Below, piece by piece: positions 1 to 13,781 of a stretch of 64,000 nucleotides of DNA. The translations under genes were made by a program, and so were the position numbers. Each line of letters opens with the position of its first letter. Position 1 is the first letter of the stretch. Source of the DNA: Sipunculus nudus (lineage: Eukaryota > Annelida > Sipuncula > Golfingiida > Sipunculidae); contig CM049322.1 in assembly GCA_026874595.1 (NCBI GenBank), positions 57,538,386 through 57,602,385 of the forward strand, written 5' to 3'. The notes beneath the pieces are model-generated. The model was given only the letters and a program-made list of their open reading frames with translations. It searched no databases and was not told the DNA's origin.

Positions 1-837
1 ATATAGACTAAACAACCACTATATTTACGATGTATATAGGTGCTCATGAAAAGTTAATGCAGCAATTTCGCTTGTTAAAGATAAAGATCTGTTGCTTTGA
101 ATGGGAAGAAATGGGTGTGGTAAAAGGCAATGGTTCCTTGAGTTCTTATCTTTGAAAAATACATGTCCGTGTTTTTGTCCTCTAACGGTTCTTGACAACA
201 CACGCGCCGATAAAGAGAACTATGGGTTGGTCCACGGACTGTAACATGCCGTGACGTGATGTTACTGACCAGTGTACACATTCTTTGGGCCATCCCACAA
301 GAAATACTTGTCATAATTATCTTAAAATGTGCATACATATTCCTGACACATCCTTTTCATAATATGTCTAAAGGTTTCTACTAAATACTTCAAATGATTC
401 AGATATTCTGTAATATTGATGCACATATTTTTAACGATAGTTTTTCGCCATGGACATCTGCAGGTTAATCCAATCCTCCAGTTCATGCCAGAAGAGACAG
501 AGACCTATTTTCATATCTTTTCTACAACTTACAGATTTACCTCTATTTATATATGGCGCAGACAATTTTACCTAATGTATTTGTAAATTTGTCATATTAA
601 GAAGAAATTGGTACACGGTTATAACACCCTAAAATTCCCCATTCTAAGAAATAATTTAAGAATGCGACAAATACGTAGAAAGTGTTTACTGTTTTTCCTT
701 TAAAGCCCGTAATATCCTCTAGTTTGGTGTGGAACATATAAACCTTGCACTCTCTCGACATATTTTTTTTAAAACACAATTTATAGCTCTTTTTTTAATA
801 ATTTGAATTGCCGTTTGTGCAAATTTTTCCCCATATA
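1..837. repeat. Left arm of a large inverted repeat
   Basis: The sequence from base 1 to about 837 returns as its reverse complement at 4552..5397 with only scattered differences. For instance, the first 30 bases match the complement of the bases ending at 5397. The window begins inside the arm, so it may extend further left. The inner boundary falls where both arms read CCCCATAT. No coding sequence is recognised in it. Confidence 0.92.
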
Positions 838-1677
838 TCTGAAGGTTTGGGTTGAACAGTTTCACTTGGAATATGTTCACAAGCATTTAGAACAATATTG
901 TGACCTTGACCTTTGACCGTTTGAACTCAACATCAATAGGCTTCTTCCTCTATTGGTAGGTAAGCCATATATGACAGATGGAAAGTATAGATTGAATAGT
1001 TTGCCTGAAAATGACTCCACGCAAGAAGAGGGTGCTGTGAACTTGACCTTTGACCTCAAAATCAACAGGTCTTTTCCCCTGTTGGCAGAAAAGCGATATC
1101 AGTGCTGAAGGGTTAAGAATGAAAGGTCTAGCTTAAAATGTGTCCACAACCTTTTCAAAGAAGTGGATCCTGTGACCCTGACCTTTGATCTTGTGACCTC
1201 GAAATCTATAGGATTCTTCTCCAACTGAGTAGGTGAGCTATATGTGAAAAATCAAAGAATTGGGATGAAAGGGTTGGCTTAAAATGCATCCACAGGCTTT
1301 TCAAAGAAGTTGGTTTTGTGACCTTGACCTTTGACCTTGTGACCTCAAAATAATTATGGTTCTTCCCCTGTTGGTAGGTGAGCTGTATGTATGTGAAAGA
1401 TGTAAGGTTTGGGATGAAAATTTTGGCTAAAAGAATTATTTCTAGGGGTTGCAAACACACCCCATAACTTCGAGAATATAGGTCGCAGTGACCTAATTTC
1501 AGGTTTGCAAGGAGATCAAGGAGAACCTCTAAGACTGCATAGGGTTCATGACCCTAACCCGTACGGTTATGATTTGTGCCCTGCTAACGGCCGGACGGCC
1601 GGACGGACAGACGGAAGGACGACGGACAAGGACCCATCGCTATAGCCCAGCATGACTGAAAGTCAGCTGAGCTAAAA
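838..1677 (+). repeat. Hairpin-ended dispersed repeat (family A) with receptor-site motifs
   Basis: Contains degenerate ~145-bp units carrying TGACCTTGACCTTTGACC (901, 1037, 1174, 1318). A GGACGGACAGACGG run follows, then a terminal hairpin at 1644..1673 and CTAAAA. It sits just inside the left arm of the large inverted repeat. Confidence 0.8.
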
Positions 1678-1682
1678 TCCGG

Positions 1683-3200
1683 TTCAGCCGCCGGCGAAAT
1701 ACTGATAAGCTAATGATAAAAGGACGCTCTCTTGGATGCTACAGTTTGTAAATAGTTAATATAGTAACACGTTAAGTCGAACCCTTCTCCAGCATATCAA
1801 CGAGCCGCATGGCTTCTCAATGCCAATGCATGATTAATTTTGTGGAAGTTGTAAGTCATTATGTATGGCAGTTAACAATTTTACCACAACCACTTTTTTT
1901 AGACCGCTAAAGCGGCATATTCTCCCTTCGATCAAGGGCGTTTTTCTAACCCCGGTAGCTCAGAACTTAAGAGAAAATGTTCCAGAATCCAAATCATTCC
2001 AAAGTTTATTTAGTCATGCTTAGTCAATTAAAATTATTGAGGTCGATGTGCTATATTTAATATATATATATATATGGCTCGGTTAACATTCAGGATCAAA
2101 TGAACGAAAACCATAGGGGAAGGGAGATGTTATATGTACAGAAAAAAATATGCATGCATGCATTTTTGTTATAATTGTTCCGAGCCATTTCAGTGTACGT
2201 ATAACCATGACACGATGTCAGCTGCCGGCCACCGCTCGTAACTAACTTACGTTTTATTATAATCCTTGCTACAAATGTCGATCGCGTGAACACATATGGA
2301 TAAATGTCATAAAATCATTGAGCGGAGATCGACTAAACTTTTAAGCAGGTCTGATTGGTTTGCTACTTGAAGTTAGTACGCGAGACAAATTAATGTCAAA
2401 TAGCTGCAGACATCGGCCGCTTCAATCACTGATAAACATATTGCTGAGTGAACATATCAAGGGTCACAGAGGTCACGGGGTGATTGAGGCTGACAGCTGC
2501 TAAAATTCCTGACAGAACTTAGACAATTTCAATTAAGACACGTGACAAATTGCATATACAACTGCGACCGAGAGAGTTCATCGCAGGAAAAAAAATTCTT
2601 GTCAATCTCAGTCTAGACCAAACGGAATCAGGGATTTCGTGGTTGTGGCAGTGAGTTGGTCTGTTCACATCACACCAAGAAAGAATTCACTATATGTTAT
2701 TTTAAGTTATAACATTTTCATAATTATTATAAAAACTCTTTGGCTGGGGCGATTTTGTACGATACCTCTCTCTCTTTCAACTGACTGATTATAACCAATT
2801 GTTTTGATTTATTTAGAGACATATATATGAAGCATATATATCTGGACATATATTTTTATATTTCTATCCTTTCACATTACCTCACTTGATACAGTCCAGA
2901 AAAGAAGCAAACAGCACATTTTAAGCCATAACACTTAAGGTTCGGCTTACGAAAAACGATTATCCGGTTGATTCGTCATGCATTTTAATGAGCGCACAAT
3001 GTAATTTATGTTTACCCAACGTCTGTCAAAAGACATGAAGACAATCATAACAATTTTCATCTGATCAAATAAGCGCTCAGTTTAACCTAAACACGCTATA
3101 TTTTCAGATCTGAAAACACTATAGGTAAAATCCCCATCCAACACCGACTCTCTGTCCTTGTACATGCCTGGCGCGATATTGACTAAAATTAATTTAAATA
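1683..3200 (+). repeat. Dispersed repeat R1, copy 1
   Basis: Collinear with 48878..50577 over its full length, with substitutions and small indels. Shared landmarks are GGAAGTTGTAAGTCATTATG, TTTCGTGGTTGTGGCAGTGA and the final CTGTCCTTGTACA block. The strand is arbitrary and no open frame is conserved between copies. Confidence 0.85.
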
Positions 3201-3280
3201 TCTTTAAACCTTAACTGAAGCAGTATCTTTATAATCTTATAATGATTTATTTTATTACTATAAATCCATGCCGGATTAAA

Positions 3281-3396
<116 letters not shown>

Positions 3397-3589
3397 CTGG
3401 GGGGGCTGATATAAAACCGGCAGTTTATTGGAACATATTTCGTGCATTATTTTAACATTGTTTAAAAGGACAAAAACAGTAAATCTGCTTTACCTGCATT
3501 TATGTTTACAATTTCAGAGACAAGAAAAAATACATCGTAATACAATCTTCCTGTTTAGTAAAATGCTTCACTGATGTTCACAAGATAAT

Positions 3590-4220
3590 GCATGCACTCA
3601 TACTGGCCAAGTGTCCCATGCAGTGGGGCCGGGGGGGGGGGGGGGGTAAAGTTCATGCTAGACAAAGGGCAGTTTTGTATACGAAAAATCAAGACGTACC
3701 TGGATTATTTCGTATTTCTCATTACGGGCCTCAAGGTTTCCTTTTACTTTTTGTATGTTTTCACAGAACTTTCTTCTCTCTCTCTCCTTCCCCCTCTCTC
3801 TCGCTCTCTCTGATTCAGGTAATTAAAAAGTCAATTACACTGCCATTACAAGTTTTATTCTTCACATATATACGTACCAAAAAGTTTATAATATATCATT
3901 CATTGAATCGAATTAATTGATTTCCTTATTTTAATATATATTTTAATTATACAATCTTGTGAAATTAATAGTGACAGCATTGGTGTAGGCTTTGAAAACC
4001 GCCATGTAAACTAGAACTAGCTCGGTTCTCTCACTCTCTCTACGCTATTTACTGCAAAAAAAATATCCTGGATACCTACTTGCGCCACATATACAATCTC
4101 CTAATAAACATGAAAGTACGTCTATGACTAGCCCGTCATTGATTCAGCTATTTGTAAAACAAACATACATGGACAATTATGTACATTTTCTGTACAATTT
4201 GGGGCAGTCGACGTCACTTT
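3590..4220 (+). repeat. Duplicated module M, 5' part (copy 1)
   Basis: Similar to 11540..12195. The shared order is a G tract (3631..3646), TTCATGC, a CT-rich run, ATTACAAGTTTTATT-like sequence, and GCTCGGTTCTCTCACTC at about 4020. The rest up to 4551 shows nothing recognisable. Confidence 0.65.
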
Positions 4221-4551
4221 ATTTTTTCAATACATACTTTTAACTATATATGCCACTGTCCGGAATAAAATTGTTTAAAAAATACTTATATTTAGCTGTT
4301 TCCACATCTACGCCGTAGTACGCGTATCTGTGTATATGCGTGAACAAAATATTGTTTTTCCATGTGTGCGCATGTGCGTATATATGGTCAATCCTCATGA
4401 AACGTCGACAATTAACGTTCCACACTACATATTGTTTTTATTAAAAGTAAGGAGCCATTTCTCCACAAATTAGAATGCAGCTTGTCAGGAGCTATCGGTG
4501 CATATATAGATTTGTATATGTGTTATTATTATTAAGAGTACTAGCAGCAAA

Positions 4552-5397
4552 ATATGGGGAAAAATTTGCACAAACGGCAATTCAAATCATTAAAGAAAGA
4601 GCTATAAATTGTGTTTAAAAAAAAATATGTCGAGAGAGTGCAAAGTTTATATGTTCCACACCAAACTAGAGGATATTACGGGCTTTAAAGGAAAAAAAGT
4701 AAACACTTTCTACGTATTTGTCCCATTCTTAAATTATTTCTTAGAATGGAGAATTTTAGGGTGTTATAACCGTGTACCAATTTCTTCTTAATATGACAAA
4801 TTTACAAATACATTAGGTAAAATTGTCTGCGCCATATATAAAGAGAGGTAAATCTGTAAGTTGTAGAAAAGATATGAAAATAGGTCTCTGTCTCTTCTGG
4901 CATGAACTAGAGGATTGGATTAACCTGCAGATGTCCATGGCGAAAAAATATCGTTAAAAATGTGATCATCAATATTACAGAATATCTGAATCATTTGAAT
5001 TATTTAGTAGAAACCTTTAGACATATTATGAAAAGGATGTGTCAGGAATATGTATGCACATTTTAAGATAATTATGACAAGTATTTCTTGTGGGATGGCC
5101 CAAAGAATGTGAACACTGGTCAGTAACATCACGTCACGGCATGTTACAGTCCGTGGACCAACCCATAGTTCTCTTTATCGGCGCGTGTGTTGTCAAGAAC
5201 CGTTAGAGGACGAAAACACGGACATGTATTTTTCAAAGATAAGAACTCAAGGAACCATAGCCTTTTACCACACCCATTTCTTCCCATTCAAAGCAAAGTT
5301 ACGTGAACAGATCTTTATCTTTAACAAGCGAAATTGCTGCATTAACTTTTCATGAGCACCTATATACATCGTAAATATAGTGGTTGTTTAGTCTATA
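4552..5397. repeat. Right arm of the large inverted repeat
   Basis: Reverse complement of 1..837. Differences are single substitutions and a few short indels, so the two arms are either fairly young or kept alike by gene conversion. Short open frames appear in both arms, but they show no known domain. Confidence 0.92.
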
Positions 5398-6280
5398 TTC
5401 ATATATAAAAGCCTTCAAAAAGGTCTTGAGCTAGACTAGCTCGCGCAAAAAGTGAAATCATAACCTATAAACATTACCATGTGACTCTGAACGTAGTCAA
5501 CGGTTGTAACATAAATTTTTTGGTCAACGTTTGTAACACAGAGAGTAGACATCATGCCAGTTTAAAAGAAATATCAAGTCATATCCATAATTTATTTTCT
5601 TTGAAGTTTAAGTATGAACACTGACATTGTTTGAGACCCACACAAGAATACATATGGACTTTTACGTGTGACACAACTCCAAAGACGTCTTCGAATTGAT
5701 GGTCATGGTATTAAATAAGTTTACGTATGTAATTTTTATTGATTATGTTTACTTATTTGTCACTTGTAATGTGCAAATATTTATATTATTTGGTTTACAC
5801 CTTTTTTGCCATGTGACAAATGAATAGCTTGACCAATATTTGTAAGAAATACATTGTACACTGGTCTTAACCTTGTACATCACCTGTAACACTAACAACA
5901 AGGTCCATGGCATTTTTGTGGATAATAAATGCAGAGGTAGGCCTGTATGAATCTTAAAGCTTACAAGATCCACGAGCTTCAATACAGGGGGATGGGGGTA
6001 TATATATATCCCCCGACCCCATCACGTTTTAGCGACCGTGGAGGACTAATGTAATCATCTCCTGCTTTTCAGAGATTAAGACTGGAAATTAAAATATCAA
6101 TAGTTAGATTAAGAATGATAGACTTAGGTTCAATTTCTCTTTTCCGAGTGTTCTATAAAATATTTTTTATCTGAGCCTGGTTTAGAAATAATTGTTTTTT
6201 GAAGACATGATCACTATTTTATTTTATTTAAAAATATACTTGAATATATATTATGTAATATATTTGAAATGGGTCGCACA

Positions 6281-6282
<2 letters not shown>
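5398..6282. other. Stretch with nothing recognised
   Basis: AT-rich sequence. No coding exon, RNA gene or repeat shared with the rest of the window was seen. Confidence 0.5.
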
Positions 6283-6334
<52 letters not shown>

Positions 6335-6387
6335 CGAAAGAGAGAGAGAGAGAGGGATAAACGTGATGTTTCAATATCTATAGATAG

Positions 6388-6428
<41 letters not shown>
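6283..6428. repeat. (TA)n(GA)n compound microsatellite plus second (TA)n
   Basis: TA run to 6313, then GA-rich to about 6356, a short unique spacer, and a second TA run at 6390..6428. The same TA-then-GA order recurs at 56526..56611. Confidence 0.95.
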
Positions 6429-6429
<1 letters not shown>

Positions 6430-6430
<1 letters not shown>

Positions 6431-9400
6431 GTCCCCCTCTAGCCTGCATGTCATCCCCATACCCTTGAAGATAAATTGACGCAATTGTTTCAAGTAACAG
6501 ATACGAACAAATTCTTTAATTATCATTTCATAAATTTCTGGCTATCATGATCAGAAACGAGTAATACACGAGGATGAAAGGGTGAGGAGACTTCAGTAGC
6601 AGTTCGATACCGCTACATTAAGACGCGGCAGTTCTTGTAAGATTTAAGAGAACACACAGAATGATTATTTGCAGATTCCAACCTAATTTTGACATCGTTT
6701 TCATCTATATATTTCTCATTATTCTGGATTATCATAGGAACAATTTGAATCTAAAATACTCTTTTTGGATACAGGGCTTTCAATAGGAAAAATATGTGAA
6801 GGTAGTCCGATCTGAGTTTAGAGCGTCCCAAGCGGCGATGATATATGTGTCCAAGTATGAGGGGTTATGTATAATTGAATCATTTTCGTATTTCGCGTAA
6901 TTATCATACCATTATATGATAAGAAATCGTGTCATTATATGGGTATTAGCTGTAAGCCACAGTTATCAACACGATGTTTACACAACTGACCGGTTCGGGT
7001 CAGGCATCCGGTAATGATCAATGACTACTACAAGGTGCTAAATCCAGAAAATCGCGCATCCCATCGGAAGCTAGAACACTCAGAACCAAGCGTCCGTAAG
7101 AGATTTTGAGCATCTGGAACGCTTACCCCCACGTTCCTGAAAGCTCTTCCAGGATAACTATGTTATATTATAAAATATATACATACTTTTCAAGAAATAA
7201 AAAGGCAATTTCTGCTTATGGTTTTAATATACCACTACGTTTCTACATACATTGACTCTTAAAAGGAAGATCAAAAATTACATTATTAGGTATTTCTATT
7301 ATACAGATTTCCCAAATGGAAAAAAATATAACCAAGCAGGTAAAAACTTGATTGGACAAAAGAATTTTTTGAAAATTTAATTAGGGAAGGCAATGGAAGT
7401 AACTTTAAAAAACACATAAATTGCAAGTTTTTAATCTTACCGGTAGCATAACATATATGAAGACTATGAGATATAATTCCAAGAGGGGGTTGGGGGGTTC
7501 CGGGGGGGGGGGGGGGGTGGTCGTTGCTAAATAAGGGTTAGTGATAAAAGGAAGCGGTATACATGGGGAGTGTCCGAGGATGACCCAGCGAGACAAACAT
7601 AAGTGTAGATTTATGACGAATGTAAGGGACAAACTTAATAGGGGACTAAAAGATGAAATATCGAGGAATTGGGGAGATACATGCGTGTATATATGCCACA
7701 AGCCTGATGCACCCTATCCCTATATAACTAAAAATGAAAATCAACAGAAGGTGGGGCAAAAATTTTGTATTTCTATTGTACAATTTTTTAATGTGGTCAT
7801 TTTATAGATTAAACGCCAATTCTTCCATTCTAGAGAATTATGTCTTTAAAATATCCCGATTTTTATTTTGTTATTTTACCAAGGGCTTTAATTTGTAAAA
7901 TTACGGGTCAATCTATGCTGACAAGCAAGTTTAACTCTTAAAGAACAGAATATTTTATGAGCAACTATATTTTAAATATTTTCAGTCCGGTCTTCAATTA
8001 TATCCATGTTTTGTTAAAGCCATGTACCAATATTTAGGTTGCGTCTTGAAAGTTAACATAATTTCTCCTTCTTCTGAAGTCTTCTTCTTATCTGGTTATA
8101 TGTGTCATTTTACCCTAAGGTATGTAAAAAAAGTCAATTATAATATTAAATTATAGGTTGACTCAGCCTGTTTGAGAAAGTAAACAAAAAATACAAGTAT
8201 TCCCGAAATAATATTTAACTGGTACAACTATTAATCCAGGTAAACTTCTCGGCAAAATTATGACAGGCTGACAATCTGATTTTTCAATAATTATCAATAA
8301 TAATTACCTGTTAAGTATTACCTATTTTTTTGTATTTACGTACTGGTCCAGTTTTCCAAAAGCGTATTGCATTACAAACGTGTACCACTTTATCTTAGAA
8401 CTTGTAGGAAAAAATGAACTCCTTTTCTTAGAGAATGGCCTGCTTATGCATGTTCATTGACAAACGATTACTTGAAATGTCCTTTACTTTTCTCTCACTA
8501 AGTACCAATTTGAAAAGGTGCCTTGAGAAATTCGTTTCATTCAATAATTAACCACAGAAATGGCAACGAGCAACAGGTATTTATGCATATTAACAAAGCT
8601 ATTTGAAAATAGAAAAAAAATCTGTAAAACATTAAAACGCAGTGAAATAAAGTTGAAAAAAAAAAAAATCATATGGAACTCTAGTGTTTACCTCAAAGGT
8701 TAATCTAACGAGATGTAGTTCTATATAAAAAAAATGCACGAATAGCTGTTACAAACGTGTATCACAGTACTTATGCCCACCTACTTATTTAACTAATATG
8801 GCTGTCTATATTTTCATACTGCACTAGGGATACCACGGTCCTATTGATTATGGCTAATTATTTGTCTATTTTGTGTATTATTCTTCACGTGCAAGAACTG
8901 GAGGAACCTCCTGTCAGAAAACTTCTGTGGGATCTAAAAGCAGTCAATTTTTGACCAACCTTTCAAGTCCCCCGAATAAGTGTCACCTTTAAAATGTTTT
9001 GCTCATTGATTTGGCCATTATTTTTTTACTCAAAACCCACACACAAAAATTGAACCATCTGCAAACATTTTTCGAGAATCAGAGCCCTGGTTATGCAAGT
9101 TATGTAAACGTCCTTTAACAGACAAATATATACCCAAATCATCACAAATGGTCAAAAGAAAAATATAATGAGTTAGCAGTGACCAGTACTATCCAATGAA
9201 TCCTTGAAATGCACTCTCTCTAATTATATGAGTCCGAGAAGAAAATAATTTGACATCCGGAAACTCGATTTGTCGACCTTTCATGAGAATTGGCCATATA
9301 CGTATATGCGAGAAAAACATATATGAATGAACTGACAGTTGTATATATTGGCGCTGTGGACGTAGAAAAGATTAAGTGACGTTATTTTACCGCAAAAAAA

Positions 9401-9500
9401 AAAAAAAAAAAAACTCCTTTGGTGATTTTCATGTATATACGCTGACGTACACGTGACGGACACACCACAGTTTCAAAATAACATGATCGATTTTTTCTTG
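6430..9500. other. Stretch with only homopolymers
   Basis: No exon or known repeat recognised. It holds a 16-base G tract (7502..7517) and a poly(A) of about 20 (9393..9412). The 88- and 98-codon frames around 7405..7807 include or flank the G tract and have no recognisable domain, so they are not called. Confidence 0.5.
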
Positions 9501-9504
9501 CATT

Positions 9505-10232
9505 TTCGAGCACATGGAAACACAGCTTTATGATATGAATTTTACACAGAGAACTGCCACATGCGGAACAAGAGCATGCTCCCCCCCCCCCCCCCCCGCG
9601 GGTCCCCTGGCAGAAATATTGAAAGGCCATCAATAATCATGAAACTTATACATCAGTCCCAATGATGTTATTACATAACTGAGCCAAAGTGTACGTTACT
9701 GATAATAACACGGAGTACTGGTATAATCTCGGGCCCTACGTCACTGGTTTATCTGCTATAAATATTAAAATGATACTAGCCATACACCATTTTGGCATTT
9801 ATATCCATAAAACCTATAGAAATACATCAGTATCAATTTTGTCATAACTGAGCCAAAGGCAAAGATATATACGTTATGAATATGATTGATAAATACACAA
9901 ATATACTTCTCATAGACATAGAAGTCTACAGTAACGGATTGAGAGATACATTTGCTTTATTTAAATTATAATCATACAAGTCCATGTGATTTTATTGATG
10001 CAGTAATCACTAACACTATAATAAATTAAATAAAAAGCTATTTCCTTGTGAATCTAATATACTATATACACAGTGAAATCCAAGCGTACCATCATATCAC
10101 AAACTGAAATGCCACCCTAAATTAACACCAGAGTAAAACCTTGTTAAACAATGTATCAACTACAGGTCAACGACACCAGAAACAGACAAGATGTGGACGT
10201 ATTTCACACGACCGCCGCCTGATCGGAATTGT
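9505..10232 (+). repeat. Duplicated module M, 3' part (copy 2)
   Basis: Closely similar to 12205..13010. Shared landmarks include TCTCGGGCCCTACGTCACTG, ATATACTTCTCATAGA and ACGACCGCCGCCTGATCGGA. A 17-base C tract (9581..9597) lies at its start. Relative to the other copy it lacks about 130 bp after ACAGACAAGATG. Confidence 0.85.
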
Positions 10233-10535
10233 ATATTATTTCGTCAATTTGAGGGTACATATAATTTGTTGTAGTAATGTGCGTATTATGTCCATCCCTT
10301 CACACGGACATACTTACTAAAACTCACCACTTTTAGCTCTGTGTTTGATTTAACACAACCGACGTGTCTGCGTAGAGGAGATGAAATATGAAAGATGAAA
10401 TACATGGCTCATTATATATGCTGGTTTTCGTTACTAGTCGAGTCTGGGGAAATTGCTTATAATATTTTTGTTTAAAGGAGTAGTGGTTGCAGAAAGAAAT
10501 ATTGCCAGATATCGCATTATTTAGAGAGATAATAC

Positions 10536-11170
10536 GATATTTCATTTACGTTTAAGTCGCATCCCGAAATTCGAGAACGGGGGTCGGGTCGCGGGCAAGG
10601 CCGTATACTGGGTTTGCGGTTGATGCATTGTATTATATATTATATATCAACTATTATCATTCTTATTATTATGTAAATTATTGAAAGCCTAGGAAAAATA
10701 TTTTTATTTTATTTCACCTATATGAATAACACAATATTTCATTTATGTTTAACAAATTGTCGATCCAGAAATTGGAGAACGGGGGGGGGGGGGGGGGCGG
10801 GGTGTCGGGGGCAGGGTTTAATACGGAGTTAGCGGTTGATGAATGGTATTATATATTATATATCATATATTATTCTTCTTATCATTATTCTTTAAATTAT
10901 TCTCAGCCTAGAAAAAAATATTTTTATTTTATTTCACCTGTGTGAATAAACCTTGGAGCCATTTGTTTTAAATCACGAATATAACTGGGTAAGAAATAGA
11001 TGTGGTCTTATACTGGGTTAGCGGTTGATGCATTGTATTATATTTTATATATCATATATCATATATAATTATTATTATTAAATTATTTTGAGTCTAGGAA
11101 TTTTTTATTTCACCTATATGAATACATTTTAGAGCCAATTGTTTTAATCACGAATTTAACTGGGTAAGAA
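10536..11170 (+). repeat. Three tandem copies of a ~210-bp unit
   Basis: Each unit has GGGTTAGCGGTTGATG (with variation), a TATATTATATATCA run, CCTAGGAAAAATATTTTTATTT (with variation) and TTTCACCTATATGAATA. Two of the three units start with G-rich sequence, one of them a pure 17-base G tract at 10781..10797. Confidence 0.85.
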
Positions 11171-11204
11171 ATAGATAAATGAGTGAGCCATGTTATCGCT
11201 CAAC

Positions 11205-11376
11205 GGGGGGGCGGGGGGGGGGGGGGTTGCCTCTTGATCCGTCACTGTAAAGTGTATAGCATATACATCGTATGGGCCAGGTCTCTTTAACAATAATGTC
11301 GACATGGTATATATAGTGTTCGTTTTTTTTCAAGAGATGTCGCTACTGGCCACTGGAAAAGGGGGGGGGGGGGGGG
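11205..11376 (+). repeat. Two long G tracts
   Basis: G runs at 11205..11226 (one interrupting C) and 11361..11376, separated by ordinary sequence. Confidence 0.95.
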
Positions 11377-11539
11377 TCCGCCAAAACATGTGCTGGGAAT
11401 AACGTTGTGAAAGTGGGTGTATCGGCGTCTAACAACCACGTGCTTTAAATGTCATTAACTAAAACATTATCTATATAATCTTAAAATACATTTTATTACT
11501 ATACTTCAAGGCGGTTCCAATATATATTCTTGATGGAGC

Positions 11540-13010
11540 GGGGGGGGGGGGGGGGGGGTTCATGCATGATAAAGGGCATAGGCCAATCCTGAGGGATTCA
11601 ACACGTTCTCGGGTTATTATTCCGTATACAGATATTACTGGCTTGAGGTATAGTTTAAAGTTTTTATGTTCTCACAGAGATTACAAAAAGCAGCGGACCG
11701 ACAACTATCACACTCTCTCTCTCCCTCTCTCGTTCAAAGATATCCAAAGTCAAGGTACAGTGCCATATAAAGTTTTATTTTTCACATAATGTGCGTCTTA
11801 GAATAAATTTCATATTCAATCATTCATGTAACCGAGGTCATTGTTTTGCTCAGTCAGCAATCATGTATATCAAAGTTTACAAATAATGAAAAAGAAATGT
11901 GTTTATCATGTACGCCTGAGTAATTTACATTTACACCAAATGGTGTATGGATTGAAAATCGTGTATGGATTGAAAATCGTTATTTAAACTAACCAAAGCT
12001 CGGTTCTCTCACTCCCTTTATGCTATATAATGTAAGAATATAAAGAAGACTCGTATTAAACATAAACGTACGACTCTTACATAGCATTCATCAATCCAAG
12101 TATTCATCAATCCAAGTATTAAAACAAGTTTAAAAAGGACAATGGTGTACATTTTCTTTTCAAGTTGGGACAATCGACGAGGCTTTTTTCCAACAAATAC
12201 TTACGAGCACATGGGAACAGCTTTATCTACAGAGTACTGGTGCATGCCGTTCAAAGTAAGACCTAGTTTGTCGCTGCCAGAAATCATGACAGTCCATTTA
12301 TATCCATAAAACCAATAGAAATACATCGATTCCAATGCTATTATAACTGAGCTAAAATGTACGTTATAATAATATACTGATAATAATATACTGAGTACTG
12401 GTATATTCTCGGGCCCTACGTCACTGGTTTATCTGCCATCAATATTAAAATGATACTAGCCATAGACCATTTATATCCATAAAACCTATAGAAAAACATC
12501 AGTATCAATTATCAATAACTGAGCCAAAGGCAAATATACGTTATGAATATAATTGATAAATACACAAATATACTTCTCATAGAAGTCTACAGTATCGAAA
12601 CTGAGAGATACATATGCTTTATTTACATAATAATCATACTAGTCTATGTGATTTTATTGATGAAGTAATCACTATAATAAATTAAATGAAAAAAATATTT
12701 TCTTTTGACTCTAATATACTAAATAAACAATGAAATCCAGGCGTAGCATCATATCACAAACTGAAATGCCATCCAAAATTAACACCAGAGTAAAACATTG
12801 TTAAACAATGTATCAGCTACAGGTCAACAACACCAGAAACAGACAAGATGTTTTCATTGAGGAGGGGAGGTCACAAGGTGCAGGTCAGACGCTGCTCGTG
12901 CACTCACATTTTACAACTCAAGTAAACAACAGTTACATCACAGCATTATGTCAGGGCTGTAGTCAAAGTGTGGACGTACATCACACGACCGCCGCCTGAT
13001 CGGAGTTGTT
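11540..13010 (+). repeat. Duplicated module M, fullest copy (copy 3)
   Basis: Its 5' half matches 3590..4220 and its 3' half matches 9505..10232. This copy therefore joins what the other two hold separately. It begins with a 19-base G tract (11540..11558). A 63-codon frame at 12808..12999 is partly shared with copy 2 but is broken there. Confidence 0.75.
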
Positions 13011-13657
13011 TATTATTACGGCATTACTTTTAGTGGTTAATCGTTTAACCGACTCATAGCATGAGATGTACTTTTTATCCATGCATGTGATATTTAAATT
13101 TTACAGCTTTACACAAATTTAAATATTTTGATTTATTGAAAAATATTGTGGGAAAAATATATCGTTTAACTTCATTTTCACATTTTTTTTTGTGGCGGCC
13201 GTGAAATGTTTACATCCACATAATTGATGTTGGACTGTAGTAACGTTTAGGAATATTATAAATTACATAATTTTGAGTTTGACCAAAAATTGTATACTAT
13301 TTATAGTAACATTTTTGGGGTATATAAATAACATAATTTGTAATATAATTACACACAAACTCATTGGGATAAACCATGGATTTACCGTTCACTGTTGGAT
13401 TTATATTATCAGTTACTGGATAAAGGTAGGTTCGTGTTCTGTTGACACTTATTTCAGTCCGACAGTAATGTCAGTCGACAGTCTTTGTCATGTTGTCAGC
13501 CTGTCTGTCATTTTTGTAGTACCTGTGACAGGCTGTGTTTGTCAGTATGTTCTAATCAGTGAATGGGTCACTTTACTCCTGTCCACACAATACAGTCAGT
13601 GATTGACCAATGCCAGTGCTGGCCATAATGACATTGGCTGTGAAAAAAAAATACTAA
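13011..13657. other. Intergenic stretch downstream of the NLR gene
   Basis: AT-rich, no feature recognised. A 109-codon frame on the plus strand (13273..13602) has no known domain and starts inside low-complexity sequence, so it is not called. Confidence 0.45.
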
Positions 13658-13663
13658 TTTTAT
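13658..13663 (-). terminator. Poly(A) signal of the NLR gene
   Basis: AATAAA on the minus strand, about 120 nt after the TGA stop of exon 4. It is the first canonical hexamer downstream. Confidence 0.55.
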
Positions 13664-13781
13664 TCAAAATAATATAATTAATTATGACCAGAATTTAATA
13701 CCCCTTTGTTGATGTACTGTCAGTGTTAAGGAGTATTCCATTAATAAGTAAATGTGAGTACATTTCAGTCTATCACCACCT

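Noticed and set aside
9382-9633. 83-codon minus-strand frame with polyglycine and polyphenylalanine
   Set aside because: It is created by a C tract and a poly(A) run.
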